A stretch of DNA of 64,000 nucleotides from Deltaproteobacteria bacterium (lineage in GTDB: Bacteria; Myxococcota_A; UBA9160; SZUA-336). The position numbers were made by a program, and so were the translations under genes. Under the pieces are notes generated by a model. That model was not told where the DNA came from, made no database searches, and worked only from the letters and a program-made list of their open reading frames with translations. The DNA lies in assembly GCA_029261925.1 (NCBI GenBank), contig JAJDAJ010000032.1, positions 28,549 through 92,548 of the forward strand. Direction: 5' to 3'. Positions 32,920-41,666 of this stretch are shown in pieces; the first letter of the stretch is position 1, and each line of letters starts with the position of its first letter.

Positions 32920-33735
32920 ATGCCGGGCAGTCTGGACGCGCCGATCATCGACCGCGAGGAAGCGCGCGCCGCCCTCGCCTACGCCGAGCGCTTCGGAACG
33001 CCGGGCCACGACGACCCCGAGCGGGTCTTCATCGCCCAGCACTACGAGCGCTACACCGCGACCGATCAGTCGACCTGGCGCGCGCTCCACGACGCGCAGC
33101 GCGACTACCTGGAGGCGCACGCCAGCCGCGTCTACCTGGACGGCGCGCGGGTGATCGGCCTGTCGGGCGAGCGCATTCCCCGGCTCTCGGAGGTCAGCGC
33201 GTTCCTCGAGCCCCTGACCGGGTGGCGAAGCCGCCCGGTTCCCGGCTACCTGCCCGCGCACACGTTCTTCGCCTGCCTGGCGCGGCGCCAGTTTCCCACC
33301 ACGATCGTGATCCGCCCGCCCGACGCCCTGGGCTACCTGCCCGAGCCCGACATCTTCCACGACGTCTTCGGCCACGTGCCGCTGCACGCGGATCCGGTCT
33401 TCGCGGACTTCCTCGAGGCCTACGGGCGCGCGGGCCTGGCGGCGACCGATGCCGGCAACACCGAGCAGATGGCACGCCTGTTCTGGTTCACGGTCGAGTT
33501 CGGGCTGATCCAGGAGCGCGGTGAGCTGCGGCTGTACGGCTCCGGCCTGATCTCGTCGCCCAGCGAGTCCCGCCACGCGCTGAGCTCCGACGAGGTCGAC
33601 CGCCGACCCTTCGACCTGGAGGAGGTCTGCGAGACCGCCTTCGAGATCGATCACTACCAGCCGCGCCTGTTCGTACTCGAGGACTTCGCGCAGCTGCGCG
33701 ACGCCATGCTCGAGTACGTGAAGCGCCGCGCCTGA
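32920..33735 (+). CDS. phhA: Phenylalanine 4-monooxygenase
   Basis: A 271-residue bacterial phenylalanine hydroxylase, which makes tyrosine from phenylalanine with tetrahydropterin and O2. The iron site HDVFGHVPLHADPVFADF (His residues about 147 and 152) and the third ligand Glu in FWFTVEFGLI are intact, as is the late YGSGLISSPSE. Its length is normal for the single-domain bacterial enzyme. It leads a four-gene operon to fumarate and acetoacetate. No pterin-recycling gene (phhB) is seen. Confidence 0.95.
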   Translation: MPGSLDAPIIDREEARAALAYAERFGTPGHDDPERVFIAQHYERYTATDQSTWRALHDAQRDYLEAHASRVYLDGARVIGLSGERIPRLSEVSAFLEPLTGWRSRPVPGYLPAHTFFACLARRQFPTTIVIRPPDALGYLPEPDIFHDVFGHVPLHADPVFADFLEAYGRAGLAATDAGNTEQMARLFWFTVEFGLIQERGELRLYGSGLISSPSESRHALSSDEVDRRPFDLEEVCETAFEIDHYQPRLFVLEDFAQLRDAMLEYVKRRA

Positions 33736-33744
33736 GGGGGAGTC

Positions 33745-34806
33745 GTGACGGACGCCTGGCCCAATCCCGCAGGAACCGACGGCTTCGAGTTCGTCGAGTT
33801 CGCGGCCCCCGACCCCGCCGCCCTGGGCGCGCTCTTCGAGCGGATGGGGTTCCGGCGCGCGGCCCGCCACCGCTCCAAGGACGTGATCCTCTACCAGCAG
33901 GGCGAGATCAACTGCGTGGTCAACGCGGAGCCCGGCAGCTTCGGCCAGTCATTCGCGCGCGTGCACGGCCCCTCGGTCTGCGCCATGGGGCTGCGCGTGC
34001 GCGACGCCGGCGCGGCGCTCGAGCGCGTGCGCGAGCTGGGTGCCTGGGTCGTCGAGGGCCACCCGGGGCCGATGGAGCTGAACATCCCCGCGATCAAGGG
34101 CGTGGGCGACAGCCTGCTGTACCTGATCGACCGCTACGGCGAGCGGGGCTCGATCTACGAGGTCGACTTCGAGCCGCTGGACGCCGCCGGTCCGGCCGAT
34201 CCCGCGGGGCTTCGCGACATCGACCACCTGACCCACAACGTGCACCGGGGCCGCATGGTCGAGTGGGTACGCTTCTACGAGCAGCTCTTCGGCTTCCGCG
34301 AGATCCGCCACTTCGACATCGAGGGGTCGATGACCGGCCTGCACAGCAAGGCCATGACCAGCCCCTGCGGCAGGATCCGCATCCCGATCAACGAGTCGGC
34401 CGACGATCGCTCGCAGGTCGAGGAGTACCTGGCCGCCTACCATGGCGAGGGCATCCAGCACATCGCCCTGTCCACCGGGGACATCTGCGCGACCGTCGAG
34501 GCGCTCTCGGCGCGCGGCATCGAGTTCCAGGACACACCCGACGCCTACTACGAGAAGGTCGACGAGCGCGTCGGTGACCACGGGGAGGACCTCGAGCGCC
34601 TGCGCGAGCTGCGCATCCTGATCGACGGCGCGCCCGCGCGCGGCGAGGGCACGCTGCTGCAGATCTTCACGAAGCCGGTGATCGGGCCGATCTTCTTCGA
34701 GATCATCCAGCGCAAGGGCAACGAGGGCTTCGGCGAGGGCAACTTCCAGGCGCTGTTCGAGTCGATGGAGCTCGACCAGATCCGGCGCGGGGCGCTGGAG
34801 CGATGA
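33745..34806 (+). CDS. hppD: 4-hydroxyphenylpyruvate dioxygenase
   Basis: A 353-residue two-VOC-domain non-haem iron enzyme that turns 4-hydroxyphenylpyruvate into homogentisate. Iron ligands are visible: His in IDHLTHNVHRG, His in IQHIALST, and Glu in IFFEIIQRKG. The C-terminal gate GNEGFGEGNFQALFES is typical. The GTG at 33745 has a GAGGGGGAG site 9 bp after phhA. Its end overlaps hmgA by 4 bp (ATGA). A tyrosine aminotransferase is not in the operon, so it must come from elsewhere. Confidence 0.96.
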   Translation: MTDAWPNPAGTDGFEFVEFAAPDPAALGALFERMGFRRAARHRSKDVILYQQGEINCVVNAEPGSFGQSFARVHGPSVCAMGLRVRDAGAALERVRELGAWVVEGHPGPMELNIPAIKGVGDSLLYLIDRYGERGSIYEVDFEPLDAAGPADPAGLRDIDHLTHNVHRGRMVEWVRFYEQLFGFREIRHFDIEGSMTGLHSKAMTSPCGRIRIPINESADDRSQVEEYLAAYHGEGIQHIALSTGDICATVEALSARGIEFQDTPDAYYEKVDERVGDHGEDLERLRELRILIDGAPARGEGTLLQIFTKPVIGPIFFEIIQRKGNEGFGEGNFQALFESMELDQIRRGALER

Positions 34807-35927
34807 GGCGACCGATCTCGCTGCCGCGCTCCGAGGGCACGGCGAGCCGGCAGGCGCACGCGGATCTGCCCGAGGGCACCTACGAGCGCGAGCTCGGCCG
34901 CGAGGGCTTCTACGGCCCGGCGGCCCACCTCTACCACACGCACCCGCCCACCGCCTGGAGCCGCTTCGAGGGACCGCTGCGCCCCCGCGCCTTCGACCTG
35001 TCGCGCGTCGAGGGCCCGCAGACCCTGCCCTGGGACGCGCGGCCGCTGCTGCACAACGCGCAGCTGCGGCTGCGGATCTGGGCGGGCAGCGGCAGCATGG
35101 AGCAGCTGGTCCGCAACGCCGACGGCGACGAGCTGATCTTCGTGCACGAGGGCGCAGGCGAGCTCTTCTGCGACTTCGGCCACCTGAGCTTCGAGGCCGG
35201 CGACTACCTGGTACTGCCGCGGGGAACGCTCTGGCGCGTCGAGTCGGCCGCGGCGTTCCGCATGCTGCTGATCGAGGCCACGGGAGGCGGCTACGGGCTT
35301 CCCGATCGCGGACCGCTCGGCGAGCACGCGGTCTTCGATCCCGCGGTGCTGGAGACCCCGCGCATCGACGACGCCTTTCGCGCCCAGCAGGAGGAGCGCC
35401 CCTGGCGGGTCTCGGTGAAGGCACGCCAGCGTCTGTCGACCATCGAGTACCCGTTCAACCCGCTCGATGCGGTGGGCTGGAAGGGGTCTCTCGCGCCCGT
35501 GCGACTGAGCTGCCGCGACATCCGCCCGGTCGTCAGCGCGCGCTACCACCTGCCGCCGTCGGTGCACACCACCTTCGTCGCCGAGCGATTCGTCGTCTGC
35601 ACCTTCTGCCCGCGGCCGCTCGAGAGCGATCCGGGCGCGCTCAACCTGCCGTTCTTCCACTCGAACGCCGACTACGACGAGGTCATCTTCTATCACCGGG
35701 GCAAGTTCATGAGCCGCGACGACATCGGCCCGGGAGCGCTGAGCTTCCACCCGTTCGGCTTCAGCCACGGCCCCCAGCCGCGCGCGCTGGCGGCGGCCGC
35801 GCGACGCGAGCGCACCGAGACGGACGAGGTGGCCGTCATGCTCGACGCGCGCGACGCCCTCGACGTGGACGACGGCGCGGCCGCGCTCGAGGTCGAGGGC
35901 TACGCCCGGTCCTGGAGCGGCGATTGA
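34803..35927 (+). CDS. hmgA: Homogentisate 1,2-dioxygenase
   Basis: A 374-residue cupin dioxygenase that opens homogentisate to maleylacetoacetate. The late sequences FFHSNADYDEVIFYHRGKF and SFHPFGFSHGPQP carry the Fe ligands (His, Glu, His). At 374 residues it is shorter than the 430-440 residue proteobacterial/animal form and matches the short bacterial type. The ATG overlaps hppD, and its TGA overlaps the TTG of fahA. Confidence 0.93.
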   Translation: MRRPISLPRSEGTASRQAHADLPEGTYERELGREGFYGPAAHLYHTHPPTAWSRFEGPLRPRAFDLSRVEGPQTLPWDARPLLHNAQLRLRIWAGSGSMEQLVRNADGDELIFVHEGAGELFCDFGHLSFEAGDYLVLPRGTLWRVESAAAFRMLLIEATGGGYGLPDRGPLGEHAVFDPAVLETPRIDDAFRAQQEERPWRVSVKARQRLSTIEYPFNPLDAVGWKGSLAPVRLSCRDIRPVVSARYHLPPSVHTTFVAERFVVCTFCPRPLESDPGALNLPFFHSNADYDEVIFYHRGKFMSRDDIGPGALSFHPFGFSHGPQPRALAAAARRERTETDEVAVMLDARDALDVDDGAAALEVEGYARSWSGD

Positions 35928-36901
35928 AGCTGGGCTCGCTGCGCGAGGGTCGCGACGGCCGGCTGGTGGTGGTCTCGTCCGACCTGAGCCGCGCCACCGC
36001 CGTCCCCGACGTGGCGCCGACCCTGCAGGCAGCGCTCGACGACTGGGAGGCCTGCGCCCGGCGCCTGCGGGACGTGGCCGCGAAGCTGGAGTCCGGGGCA
36101 GACGGGCGGGCCTTCGACCTCGACACGCGGGACCTGGCCGCGCCGCTGCCGCGCGCCTACCAGTGGCTCGACGGGAGCGCCTACCTGCACCACGTGGAGC
36201 TCGCGCGCCGCGCGCGGGGGGCCGAGCTGCCCCCGGAGCTTCGCAGCGATCCGCTGATGTACCAGGGCGGCTCCGACGTGCTGCTGGGACCCCGTGACCC
36301 GCTGCCCCCGGCTCCCGACTCCGACGGCCTCGACTTCGAGGCCGAGATCGCGGTGATCACCGACGACGTGCCGCGAGGCACCGCTGCCAGCGAGGCCGCG
36401 CGCCACGTGGTCCTGCTCACGCTGGTCAACGACGTCTCCCTGCGCGGCCTGATCCCCGCCGAGCTGGCCAAGGGCTTCGGCTTCCTGGTCGGCAAGCCGC
36501 CGAGCGCGCTCGCGCCGGTCGCGGTCACGCCCGACGAGCTCGGCGACGCCTGGGACGGCGCACGCGTGCACCTGCCGCTGCGGGTGCAGCGCGGCGCGGA
36601 GCTCTTCGGCGCGCCCGAGGCCGGCGAGGACATGCACTTCGGCTTCCCCGAGCTGATCGCGCACGCCGCGCGAACGCGACGGCTGGGCGCGGGCACGCTG
36701 ATCGGCTCGGGCACGGTATCGAACCGCGACCGGACGCGTGGCTCGGCGTGCATCGTGGAGCGGCGCATGCTCGAGACGCTCGAGCACGGCGCTCCCCGGA
36801 CGCCCTTCCTGCGCCCCGGCGAGCGCGTGCGCATCGAGATGCTCGATCGCGAGGGGCGCTCCGTATTCGGCGCGATCGAGCAGGAGGTCGCACCCGGCTG
36901 A
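35924..36901 (+). CDS. fahA: Fumarylacetoacetate hydrolase
   Basis: A 325-residue FAH-family enzyme that cleaves fumarylacetoacetate to fumarate and acetoacetate. It has the metal ligands in DFEAEIAVI, the loop NDVSLRGLIPAELAKGFGFL, and GSGTVSNRD. The TTG start at 35924 lies in TTGA with the hmgA stop. A maleylacetoacetate isomerase is absent here, so isomerisation depends on another locus or occurs nonenzymatically. It is followed by a repeat/hairpin (36894-36940). Confidence 0.92.
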   Translation: MKLGSLREGRDGRLVVVSSDLSRATAVPDVAPTLQAALDDWEACARRLRDVAAKLESGADGRAFDLDTRDLAAPLPRAYQWLDGSAYLHHVELARRARGAELPPELRSDPLMYQGGSDVLLGPRDPLPPAPDSDGLDFEAEIAVITDDVPRGTAASEAARHVVLLTLVNDVSLRGLIPAELAKGFGFLVGKPPSALAPVAVTPDELGDAWDGARVHLPLRVQRGAELFGAPEAGEDMHFGFPELIAHAARTRRLGAGTLIGSGTVSNRDRTRGSACIVERRMLETLEHGAPRTPFLRPGERVRIEMLDREGRSVFGAIEQEVAPG

Positions 36902-36940
36902 GAAAAAGATCGACCGGCTGAGAGTGCCTTCACAGCCGGT
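36894..36940 (+). terminator. Direct repeat and hairpin after the tyrosine operon
   Basis: CCGGCTGAGA occurs at 36894-36903 and again at 36914-36923, exactly 20 bp apart. The second copy is part of an 8-bp perfect stem ACCGGCTG (36913-36920)/CAGCCGGT (36933-36940) with a 12-nt loop. It lacks a T-run. It probably ends or insulates the operon. Confidence 0.35.
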
Positions 36941-36980
36941 GAGGTCCCCGTCGTCGATCCTCGCGCTCAAGGAGGATTCG

Positions 36981-37688
36981 ATGATGAATCAGCACTCGAT
37001 TCCCGGAACCCGGCGGCTGGCGGTCAGCGTGCTCGCCGGTCTGATGGCCCTGCCAGCGCTGTGGCCGGCTTCACAGGCGCGTGCCCAGACAGGAGCGCCC
37101 GGCCCCCTGCCGTTCGAGTTCCTGAACGGCCGCAGCGACGAGGTCGCGATCGCGATGGCCTCGATCTGGAACGCGCAGTTCGCCGTACCCGCGGACCCCG
37201 ACGTCGCGGCCGAGGCGCTGCAGGCGCGCGTCGATGCCGAGGCCGTCGTGCGCGGGGGCAGCGACATCGCCGGCGCCCATCTCATGGAGGCGCTGCGCAC
37301 GCTCTCGGAGAACGACGCAGCAGGACTCGCGTCTCTCGGCCCACTGCTGCGACTGGTCGGCGAGCAGCAGGAGATCCTCTCCCACTTCCAGGTGATCCTG
37401 ATGCAGGACGCGCCCCCGCCGGGAGCAGCCGTGGGCGGCGCCGAGGCCGCCATCCCCCCGGCACGCCTGTTCCGCTCGACGGCACTGGCCCACGTCGTCC
37501 GTACGGCCGACGCCGGCAGCGATCTGGCCTCCGAGCAGCTCCTGGAGCTGCTCGGGAGCCGCGACCCCGCCATCCGCTCGGGAGCGGTCCAGGGCTTCTA
37601 CCGGACCCGCTCCAGCCGGCGCAGCGCACAGCGCGAGATGCGACGGCACCTCGATCTGGACGAGCAATACCTGCTCTACCGCCACTAG
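36981..37688 (+). CDS. Secreted protein of unknown function
   Basis: A 235-residue protein with a signal peptide (LAVSVLAGLMALPALWPAS, cleavage likely after ARAQ). The mature part is Ala-rich and helical with no Cys. A segment LLELLGSRDPAIRSGAVQGFYR looks like a HEAT-type helical repeat. I do not recognise the family. The ATG at 36981 has a strong AAGGAGGA site. It lies 36 bp before the dockerin protein gene, on the same strand, so both exported proteins are probably one transcript and may work together. Confidence 0.75.
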   Translation: MMNQHSIPGTRRLAVSVLAGLMALPALWPASQARAQTGAPGPLPFEFLNGRSDEVAIAMASIWNAQFAVPADPDVAAEALQARVDAEAVVRGGSDIAGAHLMEALRTLSENDAAGLASLGPLLRLVGEQQEILSHFQVILMQDAPPPGAAVGGAEAAIPPARLFRSTALAHVVRTADAGSDLASEQLLELLGSRDPAIRSGAVQGFYRTRSSRRSAQREMRRHLDLDEQYLLYRH

Positions 37689-37724
37689 CCCCTCTTCCGC
37701 TCGTCCTCGAGCCAGGAGAACGCC

Positions 37725-40190
37725 ATGACCCGCCTACACCAGCGCATCGCACTCGTGACCGCCCTGCTCTGTGCATCGGCACAGCCTGCAGCCGCGGACT
37801 TCTGTCCCACTCCGCCGGGGAACGCGTGGCCCACCGGCCCGGCCCAGTACCAGTGCAGCTCCTCGCAGCTGCCCTGCACGCCCGCGACGGCATCGACGGA
37901 CTGTTCCTCGGGCGAGACCTGCAACCTGAGCATGAACGCCACCTACGATGATGGCCTGACCTCCCAGTGGTGCGGAACGTTCCACTCGCTCTGGAACGGC
38001 CTGCACATCGACCCCAGCGACTGGGACGAGGGGCACGGGGCGACGAACAGCGGCAACGGCTGGCACCCCACCTGCTCCCCGAACCACTTCCTCACCCGCC
38101 TGTTCAACGCCGGCCACCTCATCCAGGAGGTCACGGACCACGCCATGCCCTACGGCTTCAACCGCTGGCTGGACGATGAGGACGACGACCTCAGCGGCGC
38201 AGACATCGACGGCAACAATCGCTTCCGCGGCAACTGGTGGAGCTTCGTCATCAACCACGAGCCCGACGAGTGGGTGCCCGGATGCGGAAACGGTGGCACG
38301 CTGGCGACCAACGTGACGGGCATCGACGACTACATCGAGCTCCACAAGGTCAGCGCCTATCGCAACACGGCCCTCGACCGTTCGAGCACGATCGTCCACG
38401 AGACCGCCCACGAGGACGTCGGCCACCTCGATGACGAGGACTGCAGCGCCGGCGGCTCCTGCGACGACCGCTTCGGCCGCTACAACGCGCAGACCATGCA
38501 GATCGACTACCTGTACGACGCCGCCACGACCTACCAGACACAGCTTCTCGGCAACGCATCCGTCCGCATAGCCACCAACTACGTGGACCCGGACACCGGC
38601 GTCCGGATGTGCAAGTACATCCCCTTCTTCAGCGACTACGAGCGCGACAATGCGCTCTCCAAGGCCAACGCGAAGTTCGACAACAACTTCCAGGGCTCGC
38701 CGCTCCGGGCGCTGACCAAGTACGACGACGCCGAGGCGGCCGATCTGGCGAAGAACCCGGTCTGGGAATGCGACCTGTGCCAGGTCTCGCAGTGGAGCTT
38801 CGATCCGGACCAGTGCGTGCAGACCGCATGCAACGAGCTGCTCGCGTACAGCAACGTCGGGGTCAACAGCGACAACTGGCTGCAGTGCCTGGACTACAAC
38901 GTCGACGTGATCACGGGCGGCTACTCGCAGGAGGCCATCGCCCAGGCGGCGGCCAGCCACCCCTACCAGGCCTGCCACGTGCCCCAGGAGAATGCCGTGC
39001 GCGACTTCTGCGACGCGGAGAAGGCCTCTGCCAATCACGTCAACGACATCGACAGCTGCGGCTGGCTCGAGGGCGTGTACTTCCCGGGCTTCAGCAAGAC
39101 CATCTGCATCCAGGAGTTCTGCCACGAGCAGTTCGAGGCCGACGGCGGCGTCGGCTGGAGCACGAGCGGCGACCCGTACGGCTGCCTCGACGCCATCTGT
39201 GCACCCGACGGCGAGAGCTGCAACGACGACCTGCCCGAGGCGCAGTGCCGGCAGCTCTTCGTCGCAGCGCATGGACATCCCGCCTACTATGCGGCCAGCT
39301 GCACGGCCGACGGCTGCCAGCGCGGGCGCGCCCTGTGCCTGGCGGACGCGCTGGCGCAGAATCCCGCCGCCTGGGAGTACCCGCAGCCGGTTCCGCAGCA
39401 GTGCGACCTGATCTACGACATCTGCCGGCTGGGCGAGTGGGCCTCCGCACAGGTCTTCATCTCGCTTCAGGATCTCGTGCTCAAGGGGCGGATCATCGGC
39501 ACCGGGCCCGTCGAGCAGACGATCAACCCGGGCTTCTTCCTGGAGGACATGCTCCTGGAGCTCCAGACCAGGATGTACAGCGGCGCGGGTCCCGATGAGG
39601 TGCAGTCGCTGCTGAGCTCGATCTGGATGGAGCCCGAGATGGTCATGGCCATGTTCCAGATGGCACCCGGACGCTTCGTGGCGCTGTTCGGGAACGAGGG
39701 CTTCGAGGAGCTGATCGGGCCCGCCATCCACGACGTGGTGCCGCAACCGATCGCGATGTCGGACCTCTCGCCCGAGGGTCAGCAGGCGCTGATGCAGCTC
39801 GAGGAGCTGATCGCGAGCACACCCCCCGAGGAGCTGGTGTCGCCCTTCGGGACGCTGCGGTCCCAGCTCGACCAGCTGCCGGACGGCGACGGGGACGGGG
39901 TTCCCGATGCCGACGACACCTGCCCGGCCTGGCCCGATCGCGCGCAGCTCGATACCGACCGCAACGGCATCGGCGACGCCTGCGAGTGCGGCGACCAGAA
40001 CCTCGACGGGACCGTCGACGTGCGGGACGTGCTGGCGATCAACGGCGCGATCTTCTCCCCGGCCCTCGCGAGCCCGCTCTGCGACACGAACTTCGATGGT
40101 GAGTGCAACGTCGCCGACATCCTCGGCGCGAACGCGAAGATCTTCGGCGCCCCGGCGTACTGCGAGCAGTACCCGCCGGCGACCCGCTGA
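37725..40190 (+). CDS. Large secreted Cys-rich protein with HExxH motif, thrombospondin-3 repeat and dockerin-like C-terminus
   Basis: An 821-residue exported protein (signal peptide to about residue 25, AAADF). Residues about 100-260 hold an HETAHEDVGH motif (225-234), a zincin-like metalloprotease site with two His and a following His. The middle is rich in Cys pairs with no family I recognise. Residues about 720-755 are a thrombospondin type-3 calcium repeat (DGDGDGVPDADDTCP, DRNGIGDACECG). Residues about 756-821 are two F-hand repeats, DQNLDGTVDVRDVL and DTNFDGECNVADIL, as in type I dockerins. The ATG has an AGGAG site. Cohesin partners are not in the window. Protease activity is inferred from one motif only. 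Confidence 0.82.
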   Translation: MTRLHQRIALVTALLCASAQPAAADFCPTPPGNAWPTGPAQYQCSSSQLPCTPATASTDCSSGETCNLSMNATYDDGLTSQWCGTFHSLWNGLHIDPSDWDEGHGATNSGNGWHPTCSPNHFLTRLFNAGHLIQEVTDHAMPYGFNRWLDDEDDDLSGADIDGNNRFRGNWWSFVINHEPDEWVPGCGNGGTLATNVTGIDDYIELHKVSAYRNTALDRSSTIVHETAHEDVGHLDDEDCSAGGSCDDRFGRYNAQTMQIDYLYDAATTYQTQLLGNASVRIATNYVDPDTGVRMCKYIPFFSDYERDNALSKANAKFDNNFQGSPLRALTKYDDAEAADLAKNPVWECDLCQVSQWSFDPDQCVQTACNELLAYSNVGVNSDNWLQCLDYNVDVITGGYSQEAIAQAAASHPYQACHVPQENAVRDFCDAEKASANHVNDIDSCGWLEGVYFPGFSKTICIQEFCHEQFEADGGVGWSTSGDPYGCLDAICAPDGESCNDDLPEAQCRQLFVAAHGHPAYYAASCTADGCQRGRALCLADALAQNPAAWEYPQPVPQQCDLIYDICRLGEWASAQVFISLQDLVLKGRIIGTGPVEQTINPGFFLEDMLLELQTRMYSGAGPDEVQSLLSSIWMEPEMVMAMFQMAPGRFVALFGNEGFEELIGPAIHDVVPQPIAMSDLSPEGQQALMQLEELIASTPPEELVSPFGTLRSQLDQLPDGDGDGVPDADDTCPAWPDRAQLDTDRNGIGDACECGDQNLDGTVDVRDVLAINGAIFSPALASPLCDTNFDGECNVADILGANAKIFGAPAYCEQYPPATR

Positions 40191-40192
40191 TC

Positions 40193-40237
40193 CCGGCACC
40201 CGTGCCGGCCCCGCGGCCACGTGCCGCGGGGCCGGCA
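40193..40237 (+). terminator. Strong hairpin after the dockerin protein gene
   Basis: TGCCGGCCCCGCGGC (40203-40217) pairs perfectly with GCCGCGGGGCCGGCA (40223-40237), a 15-bp all-GC-rich stem with loop CACGT, 13 bp after the stop. A competing 7-bp stem CCGGCAC/GTGCCGG (40193-40208) uses part of the same 5' arm. There is no T-run. The likely role is a terminator or 3'-end stabiliser. Confidence 0.55.
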
Positions 40238-40278
40238 TCGGGCTCCCGCCCAGGCCCGCCCCGCCCCGCGCGCGGTGA

Positions 40279-40284
40279 TAGCCT
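40279..40284 (+). promoter_or_regulatory. Candidate -10 box of the APH-like kinase gene
   Basis: TAGCCT ends 7 bp before the ATG at 40292, which suggests a leaderless transcript. No clear -35 is present. Confidence 0.3.
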
Positions 40285-40291
40285 GGAGCCC

Positions 40292-41662
40292 ATGGATGCG
40301 GAAGAAGCCCGCTGGGAGCCGGTCTTTCCCTGGATCGAGGCCACGCTCGGCGGACGCATCGTGCGCCGCGAGCGGCAGGGGCGCGAGTCCGGGGGCCGCT
40401 TCGCCTGGTTCGTCGACGTCGACGTCGAAGGCGAGCGGGTCCGCACCTACCTGCGCGGAACCCGCGACAGCTCGTTCTCGTACACCTCGGTGTACTCCAC
40501 CGCCCGCGAGGCACGGATCCTCGAGGTGCTGCACCGCGAGGGCCTGCCCGTTCCCGAGGTGCTCGGCTTCCACCGCGAGCCACAGGCCGCCCTGCTCGCG
40601 CACGTGGAGGGTCGCGACAACTTCAACCTGGTCACCGACGAGGCCGAGCGCGAGTCGATCGCCGAGCACTTCCTGGAGCTGCTCGCACAGCTCCACGCGA
40701 TCGACGCGCACAGGCTCGAGGCCGCGGGTCTGCGCGTTCCGGAAACGCCCGAGGAGATCGCGCTGAACGACCTCGACGTCTGGCAGTCGACGTACGAGGC
40801 GGGCGTGCGCGAGCCGGTGCCCCTGATCACGTTCGCCTGCCGCTGGCTGCGCCGCAACGTGCCGCGCAGGAGCGTGAGGCCGTGCCTGGTGCAGGGCGAT
40901 ACCGGGCCCGGGAACTTCCTGTTCCACGAGGGCCGCGTCTCGGCACTGGTGGACTGGGAGCTGGCGCACATCAGCGATCCGATGACGGACATCGCCTGCG
41001 TGCGCTCGCGGGATCTCTACTACCCGATCGGTCGCTTCCCGGAGCGGCTCGCCCGCTACAGCGAGCTGAGCGGGCGCGAGATCGACCTCGAGTCCCTGCT
41101 GTTCTACAACGTGAAGACGCAGGCCCTGGTGCCGATGTCGCTGGCGCCGGTGGTGCAGAACCTCGGACCGCGCACCGAGCACGCCGAGTGGATTGCGCAG
41201 TACGTGTTCTACCTGCGCACCACGGCACAGGCGCTCGCCGAGGCGATCGGTCTCGAGCTCGAGGAGGTCGAGCTACCCGGCCCGCGACCGACGCGCTTCA
41301 CTCCGCTGTACGAGATCCTGGTGGAGAACCTGGAGCAGGAGCAGGCGCCGGCCATCGAGGACCCCTTCCTGCGCAATCGCATGTGGTTCACGTCGCGACT
41401 GGCGCGTCACCTGCAGCACGCGGATCGCCTGGGCCCCGCGTTCGCGGAGCAGGAGCTCGACGATCTCGGCGCGGTCCTGGGCAAGCAGCCGCCGGGCGTG
41501 GCCGAGGGTCGGCGCCAGCTCGACCAGCTCGTGCGCGGCGCCGGGCCGGAGCGCGACGCGGAGCTGATCCGCTACTTCCACCGCTTCGCCCGCCGCGAGG
41601 AGGCGCTGATGGAGGGCGCGCTCGGACTCTGCGAGGGCGCGCAGCTCGCTCCGCTGCGCTGA
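40292..41662 (+). CDS. Aminoglycoside-phosphotransferase-like kinase (ACAD10/11-N type)
   Basis: A 456-residue APH-fold kinase. The catalytic-loop sequence VQGDTGPGNFLFHEG has the usual Asp and Asn, with Gln replacing the common His. The metal-site DWELAHISDPMTDIA follows. Such proteins phosphorylate hydroxyl groups of small molecules; in ACAD10/11-type systems they phosphorylate 4-hydroxyacyl-CoAs. The neighbouring acyl-CoA dehydrogenases support that role, but it is inference. About 130 C-terminal residues are an extra helical domain (FLRNRMWFTSRLARHLQHADRLG). The ATG at 40292 closely follows the -10 box. Confidence 0.82.
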   Translation: MDAEEARWEPVFPWIEATLGGRIVRRERQGRESGGRFAWFVDVDVEGERVRTYLRGTRDSSFSYTSVYSTAREARILEVLHREGLPVPEVLGFHREPQAALLAHVEGRDNFNLVTDEAERESIAEHFLELLAQLHAIDAHRLEAAGLRVPETPEEIALNDLDVWQSTYEAGVREPVPLITFACRWLRRNVPRRSVRPCLVQGDTGPGNFLFHEGRVSALVDWELAHISDPMTDIACVRSRDLYYPIGRFPERLARYSELSGREIDLESLLFYNVKTQALVPMSLAPVVQNLGPRTEHAEWIAQYVFYLRTTAQALAEAIGLELEEVELPGPRPTRFTPLYEILVENLEQEQAPAIEDPFLRNRMWFTSRLARHLQHADRLGPAFAEQELDDLGAVLGKQPPGVAEGRRQLDQLVRGAGPERDAELIRYFHRFARREEALMEGALGLCEGAQLAPLR

Positions 41663-41666
41663 GCCG

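Noticed and set aside
36914..36940. CTGAGA core in the fahA downstream hairpin, like a TPP riboswitch
   Set aside because: The rest of the TPP riboswitch (second conserved half) is absent, and the next gene is a secreted protein, not thiamine metabolism.
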